Origin: Volvox africanus | Lineage: Eukaryota > Chlorophyta > Chlorophyceae > Chlamydomonadales > Volvocaceae | Direction of reading: 5' to 3' | Length of the DNA stretch: 64,000 nucleotides | Assembly: GCA_030268105.1 (NCBI GenBank) | Contig: BSDZ01000010.1 | Span: forward strand, 2,208,001 to 2,272,000 | In this document: piece by piece, positions 13,461 through 32,300 of the stretch | Layout: the number at the start of each line of letters is the position of its first letter | Position numbering within the stretch: the first letter of the stretch is position 1 | Notes under the pieces: model-generated | The model's database searches: none | What the model saw: the letters and a program-made list of their open reading frames with translations, nothing else | What the model was told of the DNA's origin: nothing | Position numbers and translations under genes: made by a program

Positions 13461-16400
13461 TGGGCAGTGGTTGCTTGGTCCTCGGCATCTGTCGAGAGCA
13501 TTTCGCACGCATAGGGAGTGGATTGCTCTGGACTGGGGGCTGAAGGCCGCGCTGCCGTGATCGAGTGAAGGGCTGCGCTGGGCTGCTTTTTCCCGGTGCG
13601 ATCTCTGTGGGCTTCCTTCCATTATGGAGACCACTGCTGCTGCTGCTGTATATACTTCAGTTTCGGTATGTCGCAACAGAGCGGAGGCGGTGGCGTACAT
13701 ATGAGCCGTTTTGGGGATACGAAGTTCTTTTGGTACAGGTTCTGGGGACTTATTGCGTTTTACGCTGACCTGACCTGATGTGCGTCGCGGCTATATTTAT
13801 TCGTGTTTTGTCCAAGTAGCAGGAATTTGGGTGTCTGTCTAAGCAAGGAGTCAATCTCTCGCTTGAAGAGCGGATGGGTCGCTCCCCTAATCAGCGCTGG
13901 ATGATGGGGAACGGCGCTTAACGCCGCTAAACTTCAAATTGTCACTCTTCTGACGGGACCTAGTGCTATTATGTGCATTTTCATTCCCTTGGCATAATCT
14001 GACCCTCGCTTTCACTTAAGGGCGATTCTTTAATGACTTTTCTTTCAACCTTTTCTTTAACGTTTTTTTCTGCCCTCCTGGGATGCTGCGGAGAAGGATG
14101 GCTGCCATAGCTGCCGAGCGAGGCCGTACGTTAAAATGCGCGCGTATGGCGCTCATAGGCTTGCAATCTATGTGTATGGCTTTGCAGAGTCGCGCTGCAT
14201 GCCGCGGCTTCTGTCGCATGCCTAGTCGCCTCGTATTTTAGGAGTCAGGAGGTGCGCTGTAGCTAAGCATGTATAACCGCGCCAGGGAGCCTCTGCTGTG
14301 TGGTAGCCAGTCTCACCCGCACCCGTTCATGGGGACGGCCTTGCGTTGCTAAGTTTGAGCTTCAGGAGCAGGAATGCATGTACATGATAGTATGCAGGTA
14401 GGCTGCGCAAGCGGGCCAGGCAAAGTCGGCAGGAAATGAGACATCTGGTGTATCCTCCAGGCCGTTGAGGATGCGCCAATGTCCAGCCAAATGGCCAGGA
14501 CGGGTCCGTATTCAGTGGCGAGCGAGCTGGCCCGCATTCAATGCATGTAGAGCGGGTCAGTACTTCAGGTCAATTGTACGGTTACCTGACCTTGCCAGTA
14601 CATCGAAGTTGCTATGACCATCGCGGTGGGACTTAATAAAGGAGCGGGCAGCACAGTGCGCCAGGAGTTATGACCATGGTCTTACATTACCCGCGTGACC
14701 GTCACCGTATCTCTATTGGAGGTTGGGTTTACCTCCTGCCATAAAGTGTGTTTGTTTGTGCTGCAGCCCAATGATGCCCCGAATGGACGAGGAGTGGACG
14801 AGGAGTGGCGATGGAGAGCATGCTTGCAGTACCTGTCTTGCCGTTAATAGGTGTGCGGACGGACACGGGCTCTAGCTCAGCTAGCACACTTGCATGTGCT
14901 TTGCCCGTTGCGTCTCCGAGCCGCTCTGAAGTGCAGGTTCGTTCTGAAATGCCGCTTTTAGATGATGAGTGTTGACGTGCGGTTGGTTGCTTTGTAATCT
15001 GGGTTGGAAATCGTGTTATTCCGGAAGTTCATTTTCCGCGCATGTGCGTGCGATTGAAGAGTTCCGTACGGTCTGTTGGCGCCCAAGGCTCGGCATCCCT
15101 CTCGAGGGTGGGTCGCCATTGCAATGAAGGCCTCCCTGCAACCTGCTTGTGGGAATCGTTACTAATCAATTATAAACATTTATGGCGGGCCCCAGACATG
15201 AAATCTTACGATGGCAGTGTGCAAGGACGAGGCTTTAAATAGCTCCAGAGCTAATGAGTGCCGAACGGAAACGTGAGCACGTACGTGCCACGAGGCGCGG
15301 AAGATTTCTCCTTGACGTTATCCGTTGCTTTTTCGGCTGTTTTTCACCCTCTGCTGGCTTTGTGCGGGACGAATGTCCTGAGTGACGTACTGCATTGTAG
15401 AATTTTGAAGTCACGACAGTCCTGGTTAATATAGTAAGTTTGCCTATCACAAACATGCAGTACGCTGTACCGGGTGAGGAAAACGGTCACGTATCTGAAA
15501 AGGACCCAAATGATATGTACGCAGTGCTTCAGGCACCTAACATGTTGCCGCTCTCTGGTGTTGAACTCCAATTTTACCCGGCACGTCGCGGTGGTGGACA
15601 CCGTCTGTGAAGTCGCCTCAGCCCCCCCCCGGTGCGAGGTGACCTAGAAATTTCTGGTAATACTCAAGGCATTCCTCGCTTCATGCCTGGCCTTGACGGA
15701 TGGCCACGAAAATGAAGCGTATGTTCCTTAAAGCCTTGACCTGCCTCGGGTCCCAGCTCCTGGTCATTACCTGGTCGCATCTGGGTGCTGGAATGTGATA
15801 CCGGCAGTAGACTCTATTAAGAGACCCCTCTTCTGGCTGCAGGTAGGTGTTCGGTGCGTAGGGAAGGTTGCTTGGGCTGTCGAGAGGCTGCCTGCAATGG
15901 AATCTTGCTTCCGGTGCACTGTTGCGTTGCCAAGACCGAAATGAGAGATGGAGGAGAAAGGAGGAGATAAAATGAGATTGGCACCCATAATGAATGCGAT
16001 GTTGGCGTCCTTCTCCCAATCTGAGGGGGATTTCTGTGCACAAAAATGGATCATGTCTGATGTAAAATGTCCCCCCGACTCCATGCCATATCGATAAAAT
16101 GATCTCCCGCAACTTCCGACAAGGGAGGTGCGGCATTCAACAAGCTTACGTCAAGGAGGCGGCCTTGGGTGACTGACAGCCTCCCATTACCAGTCAGAAG
16201 TCAAGTTCAATCACCAGCAATGAGCCTACACTGAACCTCGCATTTTCACCAGTAACGAGCCAAGGGTCAATTTCATGGTGCCCCTTCTCGCCAGCCGGTG
16301 CCGTCACCAACCTTTTATAGGCTGGTACAACAAGGCGCCTGACATTGTGCCAGTACCTGGACGGGTACCATCCTTGCCAGATCTGGTCCCAAGTCAGCGA

Positions 16401-16904
16401 AAGACGAACAGGAGCCGTATCGATATGCACAACACAACGAAGTAATTCGGTACCGGCCTAGCATGTCCTCAAAAATTTCAATCCATTCGCTCGCGCATTA
16501 TGCAGATTTGCAACGGATTAACCATGGCTGTTAACCATTGTCCTGAACCGGTCCACCTCCCGCATGGCACCGGATGGGCCGACAGATGGCCCTATCACGC
16601 GGCTGAATGCAGCCTCAGGCCTAATCAATGAATCTCCACACGCCCGTCGTCTACCATGCAAAAAACATTTGCTCTTACCGTACGCAGGCCGCCAGCCACT
16701 GCTAACGTGCTCACCGTGCAACGATCATTCGGTATCACATGACCAGCAGCGCGCCGCTAACGTGCCCGTTCCTACTAATCCTCCATGTACCCTCCATCAC
16801 TTCGCTCTTGGCAGGACGCTCAAAAACGGCGTCCCCAGCAGTCCCTGACACAGCAGCTGCAGCCTCTTCAATCGTTCTAGCCCTTCTCCATGGCCACCGG
16901 ATTC
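13461..16904. other. Intergenic region between convergent TIR-LRR and MCM5 genes
   Basis: No coding signal is seen in either strand. TGTAA at 14993-14997 is the first clear candidate poly(A) signal for the TIR-LRR gene, implying an unusually long 3' untranslated region of about 1.5 kb. TTACA at 14682-14686 (TGTAA on the minus strand) is the nearest one for MCM5, over 2 kb after its stop. If both are used, the two transcripts would overlap at their 3' ends by about 300 bases. Confidence 0.4.
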
Positions 16905-24448
<7,544 letters not shown>

Positions 24449-25211
24449 TTTAAGATGTCGTCTGTGTGTTGCCTATGAAAATAATAACTTAATACAAGTA
24501 ATGTTACGTCGCAAACTCAAAGGCTTGTGTCTAGATAAGAAGCTGAGCTGCAGCGTAGGAAAAGTCCCGTGTTCCCGCCCATTGTGCAGAACTTTGCACG
24601 GCAACATACGATGGTAACGGTTTCGGTTGGTATAGAGTTTCATCAGTGATGCGTGCATTGACATTTATAGAAATCAATTTCATTCTACCCAGCAGCTTCT
24701 TAGTGCTTGACGTTTCTCTCCCCTGTGACTTTGTAACCAAGTAGCTTGGCATTTTCACCGTAGGGCTGCACTTCTTTTAGTGGGCTCCGTCCTTATTGAG
24801 CTTGCTTCATACGAAATATTGAGGAACTGTCAAGTCTTCCAGTTTGGACGAGTTAGAGTAATAGGAAGATAGAATGTCAGCGCAGACACTTATTCGCTAT
24901 CTTCCTTTAATACCTATAGGATGCATAATATGTATGATAATTGGCGTTCCAATCTGGTAAGCTAGTGTTCTGTGGTGGGAACTGCGGGAACACACGGTAC
25001 CGTACCATCTTGTTGCTTTTCTACGGGTCTGCAGTCCCTTTGAGACCCTGATGGAGGTCATGGAACCTGAGTAGGACCTTCTCTATATGGGTCGGGGCCT
25101 GTAAGCTGTATTTCTGCTGCACGGGCCGTTTGTACCCGTAACCATATAAGGGCGCCTAAGCCGCTCCGCTCCCCAGTTTATAGGAGGGGAGTATCGCCCG
25201 ACAACTGTTTT
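24449..25211. promoter_or_regulatory. Divergent promoter region of MCM5 and a membrane-protein gene
   Basis: The 763 bases between the two divergent start codons must hold both promoters and both 5' untranslated regions. I see no certain TATA box or named element. MCM genes are expressed around S phase in related algae, so a cell-cycle element would be expected here, but none can be assigned by eye. Confidence 0.4.
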
Positions 25212-26976
25212 ATGATGTTCCGGCGCAGGGTGCACTATACGGTGATCTTATTGCACCAAGTGGAGTACTCGTTGAGTGTCTTGGGGCCTTCCGTGACAGC
25301 CCCCAACCTGGGCCGTGTGGAGGAGGCGATTAAAGGAACGTCCTCGATGTACATGCTCTTCGCATGCGCGCTTTTTGGGCTCGGACTCTTTCGAAAGCTG
25401 ATGAGTGTGGAGCACGATCTATCAGGTACCAGAAAAAAGGTTTCTCACACTCTTGGAACGACCGGCTGACCAAAGGTTCACCAACGCAAAGCAGGCAAAT
25501 GTGGAAACTTCCACGTCCACCCACCTTCAGACATGTAAATGAAGAGATAATGCCCTTAGAGCCAACCGTTTGGCATTTGCACCTCCTTCCTGGCAGGTTT
25601 GAACCCGAAGCACCTTACCATATACCGTGCGGTCAACGCAACCCTCCACTTCCTTTGGTGGCTCATCATGGTCTGGGTAGTCGTCTTGATGATGGGGTTG
25701 GCGGTGCTGGCTATCCTGACTTGGGTCAGCTACCATGCAGTCCAGGCGGTTTTAGCAAATCGAAGTGCTATATCGCCTCTGTACAGCAGCTGGAAAGGTG
25801 GACCGTATAATGTAACTCTTACTTCTGGGGAGATAGCTGCTGCGGGTGGCGACCTGGTCTTGGCCACGATGTCAAAGAACAGGTGGCCGCAGGCTACGGC
25901 CTGCCCGTCCACATGCCTCAACTTGGGGCTGTTTACGTTTGTGCAGGTGCGTCAACGGAAGGGTTAGTTTGAGGAACTAGCTTCACATATTACTCACTCG
26001 CCCGGCATATCTCCCCCGGATTATGCTCCTTGAAGCAGACCCTGTATGTCCGTATGGACATTCACCAAACATAGTGTGGATAATAAGAACGGAATTAGGA
26101 TGGAGAAGGCAAAATGAAGGGGACTAAAAATTGGAAGGAATAAGGAAGGGGAAGGGCAAAAGCGTATATATGATACACATAAGTCAAAACGTTGTGGTAG
26201 CTCGGAAGGGTAGACATATGCCAGAACGGATACACGAAGGCAAGTCACATGCCGATACCGTCTGTGATTATTAGATCCGCGAAAGTGAAGTACACAATTC
26301 GTGAATTCAACAGTAAGGAAAGGACGAATAGTTAGGACATGAAGGAACCGAAGAGCCATTTTGGAAGTGGTGCGGACTAAGGGGCGTGAACTGTGAGCTG
26401 TGGAGGTGGTGAGTGCGGCTATTGGAAAGGGGTGGTTTCTGTGGCATCTGGCTGTTCAAAGACGGAGCCTTCTCGTTTCAAAATCGGCCTGGCGTTTGTT
26501 TCCGGTGGGTCGCTACCCGTGGCTACTGCAATGCAGACGGATGTGACTACATCTTGCATTTGCGATGTGGATGTGCTGACCCTCGTGGCGGAGGCTACAC
26601 GGACAGGGCTAGATGCTATCCCCGGCATGCTAGTTGGTATCTGGTAAGCAGGGGATGCAACAAGAGGGAAAGGATGTCTATTCTTAGAAGGACCCGTTAC
26701 CTCGGCATTTACTCACATGGTTTAGTCTGCACGTGCGCGATTTATGGGAAGTAAAAACAGCAGGGCACATGCCGTAGACGTGCGATTAGATACGCATATG
26801 TCGCATCGGCGCTTGCTTAAGCCACCAAAGCTATCTATGCCCCTTTCTCTCTGCAATCCCACAGGCTCATGTACATATTCGGTGATTTTTTTAAGACTAG
26901 CCTGGCGTGCGATTTCATTAACGCATCTCGCGATGCAGATGGAGATCGGCGAGGCTATAACAAAATTGTTGTATGA
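25212..26976 (+). CDS. Small multi-pass membrane protein of unknown function, about 285 aa
   Basis: Proposed exons: 25212-25425, 25597-25946, 26462-26643, 26865-26976; phases 1, 0 and 2 match at the three junctions. The start of exon 3 is the weakest point, since another in-phase AG at 26412-26413 would add 16 residues. Hydrophobic segments lie near residues 50-66 (MYMLFACALFGLGLF), 87-115 (WWLIMVWVVVLMMGLAVLAI) and 230-250 (MLVGIWLMYIFGDFF). The loop between the second and third carries Cys pairs (CPSTC, CIC) and an NVT glycosylation-type site, suggesting a lumenal or extracellular loop. The short tail ends NKIVV. The topology recalls tetraspan-like proteins, but I recognise no family. TGTAA at 27756 is a likely poly(A) signal. 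Confidence 0.6.
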
Positions 26977-27755
26977 GTTGCGTTGGTCCAGCTCCTGGTC
27001 CTCCCTATGCACACATCCGGCGCAGAAGTGGTCCCTCATGGTGATACTCACGGCATTGGGCGGCTACGGAAGCCGGCTTATTGTTTAGCTAGCTTGTGCC
27101 GTCGTAAGGGGCAACTTGCTCCTCTGTCGTGACTCGTATGCCTCTGGCATTTTATGCGGCATAGGGAGTTGGGTGTGGAAATATGGGTCCCTGTGGTGCT
27201 CTGTTGTTCTCCGTGGCTCTAATTCATGTACAGCCACGACCCAAGTGTTCTGTTTGGCTTGTATTAATTAACGCGACCATGGGTACGCTTAATCTGGACT
27301 GGTGCTTGTACAAGGTATGGTTGGGTAAGTTTTCTTGTCTGGACGAGGGACGTTTGCATGAGGCCGCGTGTTTCGGCTATAATTGTTCTCTCCCATCAGG
27401 CATCGGTACCTGTGGCTGCTATGCTGGAAGCGCTGTACCTCCGAAATATTTTCCTAATAGTTTTTCTGGAGTTTCCCCCAGGGAAGTTGTGGAATCTTTT
27501 TAACCATTTGAGTTGAGACCTTCCAGTATATCTGGCCTAGACATGCGCCAGGTAAACCGGTACACCAGATAAACATCAGAAACACTAAGGTAAAGGAGAC
27601 AACAATTCAGCTCGCTTGTGAGATGAAGTAAATACTACCAATACTCCCGCCGCTAGAGCTGGCTAGAAGCCGACCTCTTTGAGGCTGAGGCCCTTGAGCT
27701 GAATATTTCCACACACCCATACCCTGCCTGTATATATACGGCCTGGACGCTCACT

Positions 27756-27760
27756 GTAAG
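27756..27760 (+). other. Candidate poly(A) signal TGTAA
   Basis: First TGTAA on the plus strand after the stop codon of the small membrane-protein gene, giving a 3' untranslated region of about 780 bases. Confidence 0.4.
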
Positions 27761-29355
27761 CCACCTACCGGCCCCTATTCCTGCCCAACCCCCTCAAAAT
27801 CACAGATGGTTTTTTTACCTAACCCTTATTTCGGTCGGGTGACTGTGATGTAGATGAAACTTCTCTCTGAGACCCTGCATGGCCAAGAAACACCAGTCTA
27901 ATCACCAATTGCCGAACAACTGCCCAGGCTTCCCTCACTCATCTCGAACACTCCTCGTTCCACTGATTTACCAACGCTGCCACACCACATGCAAAGCTTG
28001 CAACGAGGCTCCCGCCCCGACGACTCCTACTGAAGTCAATGATACACTCACAACCCGTCAACGCGAACTTGCCCCTTACCTGATATGTGTGTGGTGGGAT
28101 AGGGGGGCTTTGCTTCACCCGTGGCCACTACATGGCAGTCCCTACTTCCCCTACATTTTGGGGCACCCTCATCCGTTCACCCATGTTAACTTCTCCGAAA
28201 TCCGTGATTTTCCTGGGTTCAGCACCCACCATCAGCATCCAGTGGAATCTGGCGGATCAACGGCGGCCCCAACTCCACACCTGGTCGGATCGCAAGTCAC
28301 TACAACCGGGGTCCTCACCGTCCAACAACATCACGGGCACATCCAACCTCAACCAGTGAAAGGATTGGTATCCCGCTCCATTCAGAATCGATCCTTAAAT
28401 TCCAGGGACACAGTGTCGCGCCTTACCAGTTGTGCCCAGACGATACATTATTTATGTGATGTATCTCATCAGCCGTTCCACCCATGTAGGCGTTTCATGC
28501 TGGACCACAGCTGAAACAGGGAATCTGGTTTGATGCTGATATCGATGTAAAGCGCTGCACTAGCTCCGGGATCGGTGCCGACTCTCCTGACGGCCGCTCT
28601 TGGGCTTGCGGCGGAGGCCTCATTATGTCTAAAATCGATTCAAAATTCAAAAAACGTCGCGCTGACAGCTAAGCTGCACAATCTTTTACAGCGCATTATT
28701 ACTGGGATACTCGTCATTTGTGTGCAAACTGCGAGCACAAAAGCGCCGTTGGTCAAGAGGCGGCGACCCGGCGGGACGGTCGGGGTATCCGTCCACTTAC
28801 CTTCACAATTGCAAGCCTTGATATACCATATATAAAACACACACAAACTTATATGTAATTCAGTTGTATTTCCTCCTTCTAGCTCACAATGGCAAACGGA
28901 CAAATTTGAGGTCACGTTTCTCCGCTTATTTCAGCGGTTGTGGAAACACTAGGTGTAGGTGAAGTTTACTCATAATTTGCCAGAACATAAGCGAGATATC
29001 GAGGATACGGCCATGATTGCTCCAGGGCGGCTTCATGTGTGGCGCTGGGAATGCAATTCCATGTAACGTTTGCCTGATGTACTCTAGCCGTCAGCGATCA
29101 GCAACACGCGTAACGATAGCCATCAGGGTTGCACATTTGCGATTCACAAAGACGTAGGTTCTGCAAGTAGAATGGTTATATTACTTCATTATTGGTCAGG
29201 GTGACCATGCGGCTGCTCGTTAGAGGTCGTTCTTAGATCCGCAGAATTGGTACGGCATTTCAAAAGAGGCGTAAACATTAAGCTTCAATGCACAGTTATC
29301 AAATTTGGTTTCGTGCTGCATACAAAGATTATAAATGTTAAGATAGGAGGGTACC
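27761..29355. other. Intergenic stretch with one dispersed repeat copy
   Basis: Apart from the repeat copy at 28087-28340, I see no gene. The end of this stretch should carry the promoter and 5' untranslated region of the gene starting at 29356, and bases near 29280-29345 are noticeably A+T-rich compared with the flanking exon. Confidence 0.4.
28087..28340 (+). repeat. Dispersed repeat, copy A (plus orientation)
   Basis: About 250 bases clearly similar to copies at 41510-41768 (minus) and 44178-44316 (plus). Shared blocks include TCACCCGTGGCCACT, GGCAGTCCCTAC, GGGGCACCCTCATCC, ACTTCTCCGAAATC and GTTCAGCACCCACC. No terminal repeat or coding domain is recognised, so the class of element is unknown; the open frames crossing it are a product of the repeat. 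Confidence 0.85.
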
Positions 29356-32300
29356 ATGATGTCAGGAAGGGAAAACTCGCCGTTGCAGTGTCTGAGTCCT
29401 CTAAGGAACGACATGGAGCACGAAACAGGTGTCCAGGCTGAATTTAAGAGCTTCAATAATCCTACGCTTGGGATCTCTGTCAGCTGCTCCCTGGCCCAGC
29501 TTGCAGACTTGAAGCAGCTGTTGACACCTGCCTTGGCTGACCAGGCTCATCAAGCCACATTTTTTACGCCATTCAGCAACAAGACATATGACAGCGTTCA
29601 AGTAACGGATAGCGTGGCGTTCTACACGGCTATGGAGACTGGTCTTCGCTCGTCGCAAACCGTTAGAACGGACGTTCACAGCGTGCAGTCACGGAAACTC
29701 TTTGGAAAAACACTCCTGTTCGGTGATGTCATCCCGACTGGCTGTTTGAAAGCAAACGGCAGCAGGCCAAGCTCGCACGGCTCAGGCGTTGCAGCGTTAG
29801 AACTGTCAAAACAGGTTAATGTTCCAGCCCTTGACAAGCCAGCAGCAACAGCTGTAGAAGTGATGGACGGGGAAGCCGCAGAAGCTGCTCATCAAGCCAG
29901 AGCCGCCGCCAGCAACCCAGTTGTAGTGACCGATGTGCAACAATTTCTGGCAAGCAGCGAGTCTGACGAGGAGTCAGACTGTCTTGACCAGGCCGAAGCA
30001 GATGCCGACATACTGGATCCGACCAGTACGGACATAGGCGTCCAGCCGGAATGCTCGGAAAGCGCCCCTGCAGACAGCACATCACCCTGCAGGCCATTGC
30101 AATTGGATGGCGACTCCTCGTGCTTGACAGAATTGGATGCTGCCGCACAGTCCCCTGCGAACTTGGACGACCTAACAATGGAAGCACTCCTTCCCGCGAA
30201 TTACTTGTTGGACAACTTGCTTGAGGGCAGTGGCGAGACGAGCGGCAACCCCAATCTTGTGTGCCCTCGCACGACTCGAAAGGCCTCACCAGGACCCGCT
30301 GAGTCCACACACGCACAGGGTCAGCCTCCAGTTATCCCGAAGCGCGAAAAGGCCTACGGCACAACGGCATGCACACCCCGGCTGGCACACGGCAGCGCCG
30401 GTCCAGGGGGCGGCGGCACTGCTCGCAAGGCGTCTGGCTCAGCAACACCACTGCATCGTCAGCGCAATGATGTGCGTGACACATCGGCGTCCTCCGCAAA
30501 GATGGCTACGTCAGGCAAGCATTCCCAGGCGCGAACGGGCAAGGTAAGCGCCACTACAGCCAACACCCCTGATCGACAATCCTCCCAGAAGCCACGGCGA
30601 CCCAGCAGCATTGGGACCGACGCTGCAAAGGAAGCCGCACCAAAAATGGCGGCACACACAACACCGCCGCACAGCGCTGGCAAGAACGGCACAGCAGCGT
30701 TGCCAGCGGCTGGCGACGTCAAAGCGGCGCCTGCGGCGTTTGTACCCGTCGAGAATCAGGTGGCCGCCGTGCCAGGGACGGGGACGCCTTTTTTTGTGAA
30801 GCGTGTGCGTCCTGCCCTGGGTTCCTCACCGCCTGTGACGCCTTTCTCCGCCATGAAGTGCCCGCCGGCTGTTCGGGGACATGCAGGCAGCAATTGTGCA
30901 ACAGCTTCTCCAGCCGCGGCCGTTCCTGCTGCCGTGGCGCCGTTAGGCGCCGGTGCCGCCCCTCCTCCTGAGCAGCGCGCAAAGCGTTCTGTCCGCGTGA
31001 AGGCACAAGCAACGGTGCCTGTCACCGCGAAGGCCGTAGATCCAGACGCCAAGACGGGACCGGAAGCTAAGGCTGCTGGGGGGGCCGGCCGCGGTGGTGA
31101 GACGCGGCGCAACTCGTCGGCCAGCGGCGCAGCTAAGACTGTACCTGGCACGAAACCTGCCGCTCCTGCGGCTGCAAAGACGGGGCCAGTCCCGGCGGGA
31201 ACCCGTGCGGGTGTTGAAAAGCATGCGGCGAAGGCTTCGGCACCGGCGGCTCCAGCAGCGGTGCCTGGCAAGGAGACTGGAAAGCAGACCGGGAGTAAGC
31301 ATACAGGGGACGCGGTCACAAAGGCCCTAGCTGAGGAAACCGAGTTTGACGGGCTAGTAGAAGCGCCCCCCGTGATGCTGGGTCGCGTGAGTCCTGCCGG
31401 GGTATGGGGCGCATCCAGTGCAGCCGCCAGCAGGTATGGCAAGGCGCAGACCGCAGCATTGGAACCGTCGACTGAGCCCACTGACAGCCGAGCCGCCTGC
31501 CACAGCCCCGACAAGCTACCTCCCTCTAAGAGGCAAGCGATCCCAATTACTTCTCCATCTAAGCGACCTCGCCAGGAGCAGAATACGTCCGTCACAGCGC
31601 AGGCAGTGATCACCGTTCGGCCGGCGTCAGTTGGCTGCAGGGTTGGTACTCTTCGGGCCGCCGGCCGTCCTGTCAGCAGCCCCGCAGCGCGGGGTACACT
31701 GGCAGCCAAGAGCAATCGATCCCAGTCAGCGAATGCGCGCCGGCCCAGGTCTGGCCTTCCTGGCGCAACCGCAGAAGTTGCACCACGAATCTCGCTGCAA
31801 GCCGCCCTGGGCGACGCATGCCAGGACGCCCCAGCGCCACAGTTGCTGCCTGTGTCATCGCCAAGAGCAGCTGAACCGCTCACGCGCGTTACACCGCAGC
31901 CCGTTCCCAAGCTAAACCTTGACAGCATAGCAGCTTGCAAGTCGCCCATGGGAACGCCGCACATGCGCAGCAACGCCGCAGCCGTTGCTGCGGACATGGT
32001 TCCCCTGCGACAGCAGCCCGTATCAATGCGCAGTCCGGTGCTACCTGGCGCCGCGGGAGCGTTGTCATGGCGGCCATCGGCGGTGTCCCTATCCGGGGCG
32101 TTAGCTGCGGCGGATGCAGCCCCGGGTGCACCGTCACCCGCAGCGCCAGTGGCGGAGGTGCAAGGCATCAATGCCGTCGCTAAGCAGGGACCTATCGTGG
32201 TGGAACTACATAAACAGCCGGACAGCCAGGAGCCCCCGGCCCCAGCTCGCGAGCCCCCGGCCCCAGCTTGCGAGCCCCTGGCCCCTGCTCGCGAGCCCCC

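Noticed and set aside
12718..13512. Poly-Arg (plus) and poly-Pro or Ser-Ala (minus) open frames over the hexamer array
   Set aside because: A GAGGCG array is open in all frames; the Glu-Ala frame is the one continuous with the upstream exons of the TIR-LRR gene.
27879..28514. 211-codon plus-strand open frame
   Set aside because: Most of it is repeat copy A; related frames appear in the other copies on both strands, but no coding domain or splice context is seen.
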